A stretch of 35,247 nucleotides of DNA from CAZFLD01 sp964519835 (GTDB lineage Bacteria; Spirochaetota; Spirochaetia; DSM-27196; CAZFLD01), in NCBI GenBank assembly GCA_964519835.1, contig CAZFLD010000046.1:1-35247 (forward strand), given 5' to 3'. Under the pieces are notes generated by a model. It was not told the origin of the DNA, did no database searches, and was given only the letters and a program-made list of their open reading frames with translations. The translations under genes and the position numbers were made by a program. Below, piece by piece: positions 26,324 through 34,330 of the stretch (the first letter of the stretch is position 1; every line of letters starts with the position of its first letter).

Positions 26324-27784
26324 CTAACCCGCCGCCAACGGATCCGCGGTCGCCTCCATGTGGACGCGCAGGCGTCGCTTGAGGTCCTCAAAAACTGACT
26401 CGACTTCGCCGGGACCGTACGGTGCACGCAGATCCACGGCGGACCACTTGTCCTGTTCCCAAACCGATTGGCCTGCCTCTTTAGCCCGCCTGTGCCGTGC
26501 TCTCCACGGAGCGATAAGGTCCACAAGCTCGTCGCCGTCGCGCTCGAGATCGAATAGCTGGTAGCGATCTATCTGCGGGTACCAGGTGAGCTTCCACCGC
26601 TTGGTGCGCAGGGCACGCTGTGTGTGGCGGAGCGTTTGTCCGGGCTCTTCCGGGCTGTAGAACTGACAGAGGACCTCGTCGCGCACATCGGACTTCTCGC
26701 CGCGGAACACCGGAACAAGGCTGTGGCCATCGCGCGCGGACGTCGGCCGTTCGATGCCGGTCAGGTCGCAGAGGGTCGGCAGAATATCGACGTGGTGCGA
26801 CATTGCGCGCGAACGTGAATCCGCCGGTACGCCCGGACCTGAGACGATAAAGGGCGAAGCGATGCTGTGGTCGTACATGTTCTCTTTGCCGAGAAGCCCA
26901 TGGCTGCCCACGGCCAATCCCTGGTCGCCGGTAAAAAGCACGATGGTGTTCTCGAGCATTCCACGGCTTTCGAGGTAGCCAAGAAGGCGACCGATGTTGT
27001 AGTCCATGTGGCCGATGATCCCGTAGTAGCGGGCGACGTAGTCTTTAATCGCAGCCTGTCGTCGTGGCCAGGTTTCCAGCAGTTCGTCCCGTATGACCAT
27101 ATCGCCGTTGTCAAAAGGATGCTCGGGCATGTAGTTCGACGGAAGAGGTATGTTCCGCGGATCGTACATCGTGTCGAAGGGAGGGGGGCTGTCGTGGGGA
27201 TCGTGGGGAGCGATGTAGGCCAAGTACGTGAAGATCGGCTTGTCCCCGGGTGCCTCCGAAAGGGCCTTGACGGCCGCGTTGGTGAACACCTCGGTGCTGT
27301 GCCCGGCGACTTCGCCGTTCGCCGTCTTGTAGCGCACGTAGTGGCCGTGCTCGGCGTAGTCGTTTAGGTTGTCCGAGGGCTGTACACAGTGCGTCTGGTC
27401 GTAGCCTTTGTCGCGGGGATGACCGTCGTTGTGCCACTTGCCAACGTGGACCGTGTGATACCCCGCAGCCTGAAACACTTCCGGAAGCAGCGTCAGCCCC
27501 GGCTCGATCGGCATCCCGAACCACGGAACGTCGTTGCCGAACGAGCTTCGGCCCGTAAGTATCTCCGCGCGCGCCGGCGTGCAGATCGGGGTAGTGCAAA
27601 AATGCCGTTCGGAGGCGTAGCCCCGTGCGCACAGCCGGTCGAGGTTCGGTGTATTGATGTGCGGATTGCCCATTGCGCCGATCGTGTCGTAGCGCTGGTC
27701 GTCACTTACGATGACGAGGACGGACGGGCGATTGGATGTGCCGACACCGCGCCCACGGTTAGCGGTACGTTGCTCTTCTCCCAC
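26324..27784 (-). CDS. Sulfatase (Cys-type)
   Basis: A 486-residue type I sulfatase. NRPSVLVIVSDDQRYDTIG holds the metal-binding Asp pair, CTPAR carries Cys68 as formylglycine precursor, and VGKWHNDGHP and FTGDQGLAVGSHGLLGKENM match later active-site blocks. It resembles the iduronate/choline-sulfatase-like branch more than the other three in the window. The start is a GTG at 27784, supported by AAGGAG six bases upstream. The first 18 residues are polar, so there is no signal peptide. It is monocistronic, convergent with the broken URO-D gene (10-bp gap), and divergent from the MoxR-VWA operon. Confidence 0.93.
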   Translation of the reverse strand: MGEEQRTANRGRGVGTSNRPSVLVIVSDDQRYDTIGAMGNPHINTPNLDRLCARGYASERHFCTTPICTPARAEILTGRSSFGNDVPWFGMPIEPGLTLLPEVFQAAGYHTVHVGKWHNDGHPRDKGYDQTHCVQPSDNLNDYAEHGHYVRYKTANGEVAGHSTEVFTNAAVKALSEAPGDKPIFTYLAYIAPHDPHDSPPPFDTMYDPRNIPLPSNYMPEHPFDNGDMVIRDELLETWPRRQAAIKDYVARYYGIIGHMDYNIGRLLGYLESRGMLENTIVLFTGDQGLAVGSHGLLGKENMYDHSIASPFIVSGPGVPADSRSRAMSHHVDILPTLCDLTGIERPTSARDGHSLVPVFRGEKSDVRDEVLCQFYSPEEPGQTLRHTQRALRTKRWKLTWYPQIDRYQLFDLERDGDELVDLIAPWRARHRRAKEAGQSVWEQDKWSAVDLRAPYGPGEVESVFEDLKRRLRVHMEATADPLAAG

Positions 27785-27977
27785 TGCGTGCTCCTTTTGC
27801 GGCGCGTATCGCCGCGTCTGCGTGGATGGTATTCAGGGCGAGCCTATAGCGTCTACCCGCGCGAGCCTCGAGCCCCTCAGGTGTGCACCCACCAACGGGT
27901 CCAGGGGCATCCCTCGCCCCTTTCCGCGTGACGTTTGCAATCACCCTCCCTTTGATTAATACTACACCCCATAAACT
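27785..27977. promoter_or_regulatory. Divergent intergenic region with two hairpins
   Basis: Two perfect 6-bp inverted repeats are present. GCGGCG-cgtat-CGCCGC at 27799-27815 lies directly upstream of the sulfatase Shine-Dalgarno sequence and would form in its mRNA leader. AGGGGC-atccctc-GCCCCT is at 27903-27921. On the plus strand TTTGCA, 17 bases and TAATAC end about 15 bases before the MoxR ATG, a weak candidate promoter. Confidence 0.35.
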
Positions 27978-29210
27978 ATGAAGCGCCTTCGTTATATCGC
28001 CAATCAAGTAGCTCCAGAGGGCATCGACGAAATTCAAATCCTGCTTCTGTGTAGAAGGTACGGTTTACACGCCGCCCTGGCGGGACCGCCGGGAACGGGC
28101 AAAACCGAGACGGTACGGGAGATCGCGGGGCTGGCGGGAGTTCCTCTTCACAGCAAGACCTGCTCTACGCGCACCACTGAGTCGCACATCATCTCTCATC
28201 CGACCTTGCAGCGGGACGGCGAAGCTACGGTTACGCGCCACGAGAATGGTCCCCTTGTGCGGGCAATGGAAGACGGTGCGATCTTTTATGCCGATGAGTT
28301 CAATCTCCTCAAAGAAGACACTCAAAAGCGACTAAACTCGGCGGTCGACGACCGCCGGTCGATCGACAGAAACGACGGCGTGCAGGTCTATGCGGCCGAC
28401 GGGTTTTGGGTGGTGGTTAGCTACAATCCGAGCCGCGGAATGACGGCGCATGACCTGGAGGAGTCGGTAGCGGACCGGTTTGTCCATTTTCAGTACGCTC
28501 CGTGGCGCCCCACCTTTTTGGCGTACGTTTCGGCGTTAAAGGCTGCAAGGACGGCGGGAAAAGAGCTGCCGTCGGCGAAGGAGTACAATCTCAGTTTGGG
28601 TTATCGGGGTATCGACGAGCACGGGGAGTTCTATCGGGCTCATCGCGACAAAGACGGCGGCCTAACCTGGATGCCGATGTTTGGGAACGAGCGACACGAC
28701 ACGGAAATCATGTGGACCTATCGAATATTCGACGACAGATCCATGCTCCGTGATTCCGGAAAAGAGGCCGAGGCACTGACAAAGGCTCTCAACAAGCGGG
28801 CGTTTGGTCCTACGGAGTTTGCGCATTCCCTCGCCCGCCTCGTCGACGTGATAAACGAGATGGCCGAGTCGGGCTCGTCGCCAATTCTCAAAGAGATTGG
28901 GCTGGGCGACCTCCATCGACAGGAGGACGCCGGGCTCTTGTCGGTACACAAGGCGGGCATACGAATTATCAGCGCCGCATTGACGGTGTACGAGCACTTG
29001 CTGAGCAGGGGCTACCACCGATTTCCCGCGCAGAGCTTTGCCACTAGGCTTGTGGTGGACCAAATCTGCTACGGCCCGTTTCGAGATCGAAAACTCACCT
29101 CCATGACCAGCCATCAGCTTGTCACGACCGTCGCCAAGGGTCTTGGACTGATGGCCGGCAGTACCAAGCTAAACCTGTCTCTCGGTCGCGACAGAACCCA
29201 TGCAGTTTGA
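27978..29210 (+). CDS. MoxR-type AAA+ ATPase (CbbQ/NorQ-like)
   Basis: A 410-residue AAA+ ATPase. Walker A is GPPGTGKT at residues 36-43. Walker B is AIFYADEFN with Asp106-Glu107. Sensor 1 is VVVSYNPSRG around Asn150, and ESVADRFVHF gives a likely arginine finger at Arg167. The order and spacing match the MoxR branch (CbbQ, NorQ, BchI/CobS-like), whose members form rings and work with a VWA partner to remodel or load metal into a client enzyme. The C-terminal 200 residues are an extension without recognised motifs. The last 11 bases overlap the VWA gene, so the two products are probably made in step. The client is not evident. Confidence 0.9.
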   Translation: MKRLRYIANQVAPEGIDEIQILLLCRRYGLHAALAGPPGTGKTETVREIAGLAGVPLHSKTCSTRTTESHIISHPTLQRDGEATVTRHENGPLVRAMEDGAIFYADEFNLLKEDTQKRLNSAVDDRRSIDRNDGVQVYAADGFWVVVSYNPSRGMTAHDLEESVADRFVHFQYAPWRPTFLAYVSALKAARTAGKELPSAKEYNLSLGYRGIDEHGEFYRAHRDKDGGLTWMPMFGNERHDTEIMWTYRIFDDRSMLRDSGKEAEALTKALNKRAFGPTEFAHSLARLVDVINEMAESGSSPILKEIGLGDLHRQEDAGLLSVHKAGIRIISAALTVYEHLLSRGYHRFPAQSFATRLVVDQICYGPFRDRKLTSMTSHQLVTTVAKGLGLMAGSTKLNLSLGRDRTHAV

Positions 29211-32200
29211 TCCCGACGTCAAAGCCAGGCTACGGGAGGTCTTCAGACGGAGAGCTCCGAAGTCCGGCCAGCTCGTTCGTATTCTAGACGGACTATTTAT
29301 CTCCTCCGCCGAGATTCTGCGCCTGCAGGATATCCTTCGTATGGAGGAGGCGCGACAATTCCTGGAGCGTGCGCGGCGGGCGGCGCCAAAGCGGCTCGAG
29401 GGCCATCTGATCCGTGTGTTCTCTCTGGTCTACACCTATCGCGACTCAGACGAAGTTGTTACTTCCGTGTTTAGTGTTGCCGCTTCGGACGCCTACAATC
29501 GAGTGGCGCGTACGTTTTTTCATCCGCCGGCAAGCCGTCGCTTCTACGAGCAAATGGAGTCGCTTATTTTTCATGCCGCTTGTCGGGACGCCGAAGCGTG
29601 CATGGAGCTCTTAGTGTGCCTAAACAGCGACCGGTTTTTTTTCCTTCGGCGGATGTACGCCCAAGCCGAGTCGGATGCCACCATTGCCCTGGGCAGGACC
29701 GTTGTGGATTTGGGCCTAAAGGACGTGCATGCCCTCGAGGGGTTTCTAGACGCGGTGGTGCGGGAGGACTTCGAGCGATTCCGCAGCGTGTACGCCGGCG
29801 ATCTTAGTCCGGCGGCCGGTTTTCGGTTTGTTGCAGACTACGTGACCACCCGTCGTGGATTGGGCGTCTTGCCGCCGGTGCTCCGCGCCATCTCCGGGCC
29901 GCGTGTTGCCGCCCGGATAAAGCGCGGTAGCGTGGACGTGACCCTTCGCCGCATCGGCGCGATTCTTCGCCGGTTTTGTGAAGTCGACGATGAGTCGGTT
30001 GTGCCGGTGTTCCTGCGTACGTATGCCGCCCGCAGAGGTTTGACGGAGCGCTACATATTCGACACGGTCCTGCGTCTGGATAGGAACCGTGCAGTCTCGC
30101 TGATTTCCTTTTTTGTCAGCGACGCATTTAACGCCTTTTTCCGAAGGTATCAGGGTGACGAAGAGGTTCGGCTTTTTATGGTGCGCAACGCAGTCCGCTG
30201 TGTCGTCGATTTTATGCCGCCACGCTTCCGGACGCGAAACTTTGGCAAATTGCTCCTCTCGATTCTGCTCCAGGGCAAGCTGCCGCGGGTGGTATTAAAC
30301 CGGCGAGCGCAGTTTATGAGCTATTTCACGGAGCACAACTCCTCAGCACGCCTTACCCACATGGTATTGGAGTTTGTTTTCTATGATTTTGTGTACCTGA
30401 CGCTTTCGGACCTCGTAGACGACGATCGCCTGAATCACATCGGCCGCTACGTGTCCGCGGCGCACCGTTTTTTTGCCGAATCCTTGGAAGGGAACCGTGA
30501 TACGGACGGAGCTCCTATTTTCACGACTGCCGCCCGAACGGAGCTGTACCGGACGGTGATGCGTCGCCTTGCGGATGAGCTTTGGAAGCCGGTGGTCGAG
30601 CGTTTTCCCCGCGGTGCGTACTGGGTGCAGGTTGCGCGGGTGGTGGCCGAAGAGGCCGGCCAGGTGGATGGAGTTCTTGCGGCCCTCGAAGTGATAGACG
30701 AAGAGCTCCTCGAGCCCTACGTCGAGCACCTGCTGGGGGTGTGGCAGGAGTCGCCGGACCTCATCGCCGACGCCGCGCGACCCAACGCCTTCTACGCACT
30801 CCCCTTCGAGCGGGCGAAGCCGGTGATCCTCGAGTACACCTTGCCGCTGGTCGGCTCACTGCCTATCTATCCTGCGGATTGGGCCAAGACCGAAGGGCGG
30901 GCCGTCTATCTGCCGCGGACGGTGGACTTTTTTCTCGACGATCCGGAAGAGCTTTCGAATAACCGAAACCTAACGATGTACGTGTACCTCGCGCTCCACG
31001 AGTGTGGGCACCTCCTTGGGGGATCGTTTGCCATCGCCTTTGGGCAGTATTCCCACACCAAACGTCGTCCCGAGCTTCTGCGCCTTCTGTTCAACTTCTT
31101 CGAGGACTACCGAATCGAGACGTTTTTAGAACAGGCCGACCTCCACCCGGTGATACCGGAGCTGTTTGACGCCGGGCGCAGGTTTTTTCTGGACGAAGAC
31201 ACGCCGGAGCAGTCGATTTTTGTATTTCTGGCCGCGGTGACCGATGCGGTGCACTTCGATTTCGAGCGCTACAACCGCGACGAGGCGTGGCGGACACGGG
31301 TCGACGATCTCTTTGTATCGTCGCTACCGAGCGGACCGTATAGTAACGTTGGTGAGTTCTGCACCGAAACTGCCGCGCGCTGCTCCGCCATGGAGCTCAA
31401 AAATCCCTTATCTGCTCTGAAGCTCGCGGACGACGTGTACGAGATCGTCGAGGGATGGATTGAGTCTGAGGCGGAAGTTCTGCCGGACCAAGCCCAGAGC
31501 GCCCTTACCAATATCTTGGAAGGCTCCGGTGGCGAGGTTCTTCCCGACGGCGACCCGGACATGGATTCGCCCTCCGCCCATCCCGAGCCGTCCGGTCGGG
31601 AGCCGGCCGGCCGGACCGTTCATCCCAACGGAGCATACTCCGGCGAGCGAACCGTCACCACAAAGGAAGAGCTGGAGGAACTCTACGAAGAGGCGAACGC
31701 TCATCCCGAACGCTTTGTGGCTCCGGTAGAGCCGGTTAGTCCGTCCGAAAAACTGGCGGAACGGGAGCAGGAGCGACGGAAACGCGAGGTGAGCAGTCTT
31801 GTAGACGACATGCGCCACACGGCGGCAGACTACCGTGCCGGCGTCCGGCAGGTGGACGGCATGTCCGAGGAGGATCGTCGTCGTATCAGAGACGAGCTTC
31901 TGCAGCAGGCGACAACGATCCAATCCGACACCGATCCAGACGAGGCACGCGACGAAGAGCAACGCAAGGTCCTCACCGTGCGATCCTACGACCCATCAAC
32001 ACACAGACGCCTCCGGCGATCGGAGATCCGTGAGTTCTCCGTGTCCTCCGTGGACCGCGCGTTCCTGCGGAGACACGCTCGGTACGCATCAATTACTCGC
32101 CATATTCACCGGATGCTCGAGCGAATGTTCCCAAACGATGCGCCGACCCTCTACGCCCTCAACCAAGAGGACGGCGATTTGGAGATGGAGCGAGTAATCG

Positions 32201-32856
32201 ACATTATTGCCGACTACAAAAACAGTATTGACCAGTCGATTCTGGTGGCCGAAGTGGACGAGCGACCGACCGCGGAGGTTGTGATTGGCTTGGACATTTC
32301 GGGAAGCACACAACAGGCCGTCCGACTCCACAACGGTGCCCCGGCATGGCCGGGAGAGGGCGAGGATTTAATCATCGACATGGAGAAGCACTTTGCGCTG
32401 ATTTTTTTTGACGCGCTGCTCGCTCTATCCATCACGCCGACGGTGTACGCATTTAACAGCGTCACCGGCACCAACATCTACCGGCCGGTCTCTCGCGAGG
32501 CGATCAGCGGGTTTATCGCCGCGGACGCCAACCGCGACGGTGACTTTTTGCGCTACGTTGGCGACAAGCTTGTCGCGAGCGGCGCCGATCGCCGCTACTT
32601 TTTCCACATTTCCGACGGCCAGCCGTCCGCGCTAAATTACGAAGGACAGGCGGCACTGGAGGATACAATCGTGGCGATGCGCGAGGTCGTGCGAACCGGG
32701 ACGCGGCTGATCTACATCAACGTCGACCCCGCGGAAAACAACTACTTCGACCTGTTTCGTCAGGAAGCACGTGCGGCGATCCGTTGCATCGACGCCGGTA
32801 GGTTGCCCGAGCTGGTGCCACAGCTTGTACACCAAGTGGCCGCGGACCTACAGTAG
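29200..32856 (+). CDS. Large VWA-domain protein with HExxH motif (CobT/NorD/CbbO-like partner of MoxR)
   Basis: A 1218-residue protein. Residues 1 to about 580 are predicted mainly helical without recognised domain. LHECGHLLGG at 599-608 gives a perfect HExxH (His600, Glu601, His604). NFFEDYRIE follows with Glu635; the ED-x-R-x-E string recalls CobT-type proteins (EDARVE). Residues about 770-930 are a charged, Pro/Glu-rich linker. The C-terminal VWA domain has a MIDAS-type DISGS at 1032-1036 and HISDGQPS with Asp1139. VWA partners of MoxR ATPases bind metal and dock the client, as CbbO does for Rubisco and NorD for nitric oxide reductase. Most are 600-800 residues, so this one is unusually long. 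It overlaps the MoxR gene by 11 bases and its stop abuts the next ATG. Protease activity is possible but unproven. Confidence 0.87.
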   Translation: MQFDPDVKARLREVFRRRAPKSGQLVRILDGLFISSAEILRLQDILRMEEARQFLERARRAAPKRLEGHLIRVFSLVYTYRDSDEVVTSVFSVAASDAYNRVARTFFHPPASRRFYEQMESLIFHAACRDAEACMELLVCLNSDRFFFLRRMYAQAESDATIALGRTVVDLGLKDVHALEGFLDAVVREDFERFRSVYAGDLSPAAGFRFVADYVTTRRGLGVLPPVLRAISGPRVAARIKRGSVDVTLRRIGAILRRFCEVDDESVVPVFLRTYAARRGLTERYIFDTVLRLDRNRAVSLISFFVSDAFNAFFRRYQGDEEVRLFMVRNAVRCVVDFMPPRFRTRNFGKLLLSILLQGKLPRVVLNRRAQFMSYFTEHNSSARLTHMVLEFVFYDFVYLTLSDLVDDDRLNHIGRYVSAAHRFFAESLEGNRDTDGAPIFTTAARTELYRTVMRRLADELWKPVVERFPRGAYWVQVARVVAEEAGQVDGVLAALEVIDEELLEPYVEHLLGVWQESPDLIADAARPNAFYALPFERAKPVILEYTLPLVGSLPIYPADWAKTEGRAVYLPRTVDFFLDDPEELSNNRNLTMYVYLALHECGHLLGGSFAIAFGQYSHTKRRPELLRLLFNFFEDYRIETFLEQADLHPVIPELFDAGRRFFLDEDTPEQSIFVFLAAVTDAVHFDFERYNRDEAWRTRVDDLFVSSLPSGPYSNVGEFCTETAARCSAMELKNPLSALKLADDVYEIVEGWIESEAEVLPDQAQSALTNILEGSGGEVLPDGDPDMDSPSAHPEPSGREPAGRTVHPNGAYSGERTVTTKEELEELYEEANAHPERFVAPVEPVSPSEKLAEREQERRKREVSSLVDDMRHTAADYRAGVRQVDGMSEEDRRRIRDELLQQATTIQSDTDPDEARDEEQRKVLTVRSYDPSTHRRLRRSEIREFSVSSVDRAFLRRHARYASITRHIHRMLERMFPNDAPTLYALNQEDGDLEMERVIDIIADYKNSIDQSILVAEVDERPTAEVVIGLDISGSTQQAVRLHNGAPAWPGEGEDLIIDMEKHFALIFFDALLALSITPTVYAFNSVTGTNIYRPVSREAISGFIAADANRDGDFLRYVGDKLVASGADRRYFFHISDGQPSALNYEGQAALEDTIVAMREVVRTGTRLIYINVDPAENNYFDLFRQEARAAIRCIDAGRLPELVPQLVHQVAADLQ

Positions 32857-33162
32857 ATGCCCGAGATCCCAGACATCGAAGCGTACCGGGTGGCTCTGCT
32901 CCACCTAATGATCGCCGGGCGCACCAAAGAACGCGCGTATGCCGCTGCCTCCGGGGGAGCGGAAACGCGCCCGCAGGCCGTCGGCGCCGGCATCGGAAAC
33001 GCTTACTCGGACGAAATTCTGTTCCGCGCTCAGAAGTCACCGTTTGCAATCACAAGCGCCTTAGACGACAATGGCCTCCGAGCATTGAGTCGGCTCCTCA
33101 AGGACGACTGGCCACGCCGCATCGAAGACTTGGAGCAACTCAACGTAGCGAGGAAACCGTGA
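32857..33162 (+). pseudogene. Remnant of a Nei/Fpg-type DNA glycosylase with a large in-frame loss
   Basis: The 101-residue frame begins MPEIPDIEAYRVAL, which is the catalytic N-terminus (Pro2, Glu3) of formamidopyrimidine-DNA glycosylase/endonuclease VIII. It then jumps to GAGIGNAYSDEILFRAQKSPF, the helix-two-turn-helix region normally some 140 residues further on. The zinc finger at the C-terminus is also absent. Intact proteins have about 270-300 residues, so roughly two thirds is gone and repair activity is very unlikely. The ATG directly follows the VWA stop, and the TGA overlaps the GTG of the CobW-like gene by four bases. The remnant may therefore survive because it carries translation into the next gene. 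Confidence 0.78.
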
Positions 33163-34214
33163 CGATCTTTTTTGTGACCGGATTCTTGGGAAGCGGCAAG
33201 ACAACCGCGATAGTCGGCGCCGCGAAAGCGCTTGTCGCGCGGAAGCTCCGTGTAGGGGTGGTTACGAACGACCAGGGAAGGTACCTCGTCGACCACAACT
33301 TCGTCGACGCGCAGGGAATCTCCACCGTCTCCGTCGCGGGCGGCTGTTTCTGCTGCAATTACGACGAGTTCGAGCGACACGTCTTGACTCTCCACACAGA
33401 CGCCCGGCCCGATGTCGTCTTTGCCGAATCCGTCGGCTCCTGCACGGATGTCCTTGCCACGGTGGTAAAGCCGCTTCTCGACATTCAAAAGGAGTACGGA
33501 GGCAGTGTGTCCACCTTTGTGGATGCAAGGCTCTTGGAACGGCGAGTCCACGGAAAGCCGTTGCCGTTTAGCGACAGCATCGTATACATCTTCGACAAGC
33601 AGATCGAGGAGGCCCAGGTTCTTGTCGTCAACAAACGAGACCTGCTCCCGAGTGACCTCGTCGATGATCTTGTTTGCGAAACCAAAAAAGCGTACGGAGT
33701 CGATCGGGTGATAGCCCATTCCGCCCACGAGGAAGGCGACGGGGAGCTCTGGCTTCAGGCGGCGGAGGAAGCGCTCGCGGTACAGCCGGGTCCGTCGATG
33801 GAGATGGACTACGAGCGTTACGGACGGGGCGAGGCGGAGCTTGCATGGTTGGATGCGCAGCTCGAGATTGAGGGACCGGACGCCCTGCAGAGGATAAACG
33901 CCGCGCTCTCTGCGTTTCACCGGGCCGTACTTGCGCGTCGGTATCCAATTGGGCACATCAAGCTCTTTGCAAAGACCGATCACGGCGCATGTAAGGTCGG
34001 GGTGGTAAACAACGAGGACCCGTTGGAAGCGATCTCCGGCCGTCAAGCGAACAAGGTGGCCCTGACGCTTAATGCTCGCGTCCAAACCGAACCAAGTGCG
34101 CTCGAGGAACTGTACAATAGCGAGTTTGTTCCCGCGATTGGCGATGTGCTTGTGGCAAGCGAGGTCCAGGCGTTTCAGCCGGGCTTTCCCCGGCCCACAC
34201 ATCGTGTTCTGTAG
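33159..34214 (+). CDS. CobW/COG0523-type GTPase, putative metallochaperone
   Basis: A 351-residue G3E-family GTPase. The P-loop is GFLGSGKT at 8-15. GGCFCCNYDEF has Cys63, Cys65 and Cys66, the C-x-C-C metal-binding motif of COG0523. PDVVFAESVGSCTD holds the Walker B Glu, and VVNKRDLL is the NK-x-D guanine-binding site. The C-terminal part has IGHIKLFAKTDHGACKVGVV and differs from the His-rich tail of classic zinc-handling CobW proteins. Such GTPases deliver Zn, Co or other metals to enzymes or assist cofactor loading. The GTG start overlaps the glycosylase remnant stop by four bases. Co-transcription with a MoxR-VWA pair suggests a shared metal-dependent client. Confidence 0.9.
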   Translation: MTIFFVTGFLGSGKTTAIVGAAKALVARKLRVGVVTNDQGRYLVDHNFVDAQGISTVSVAGGCFCCNYDEFERHVLTLHTDARPDVVFAESVGSCTDVLATVVKPLLDIQKEYGGSVSTFVDARLLERRVHGKPLPFSDSIVYIFDKQIEEAQVLVVNKRDLLPSDLVDDLVCETKKAYGVDRVIAHSAHEEGDGELWLQAAEEALAVQPGPSMEMDYERYGRGEAELAWLDAQLEIEGPDALQRINAALSAFHRAVLARRYPIGHIKLFAKTDHGACKVGVVNNEDPLEAISGRQANKVALTLNARVQTEPSALEELYNSEFVPAIGDVLVASEVQAFQPGFPRPTHRVL

Positions 34215-34276
34215 AGATGGTCGTCGGCGCGCCATGGGCACCGGTCGTATCCACGCCACGGGGCCGGTCGTAGCGG

Positions 34277-34290
34277 CGCCTGATCAGGCG
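34277..34290. promoter_or_regulatory. Perfect 14-bp palindrome, possible operator
   Basis: CGCCTGATCAGGCG is a perfect palindrome in the 116-bp gap between the CobW-like GTPase and the MFS transporter, 40 bases before the transporter ATG. It is suited to a dimeric regulator. No convincing promoter flanks it. In RNA it would be a poor hairpin because there is no loop. Confidence 0.45.
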
Positions 34291-34330
34291 TCGGGGCAAC
34301 AGGTTGCCGGTATGGGTTGGCGGAACGCAG

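Noticed and set aside
33030..34259. A 409-codon open frame on the minus strand opposite the CobW-like GTPase.
   Set aside because: The plus-strand protein has all GTPase motifs. The antisense product has no recognisable domain and is a by-product of codon bias.
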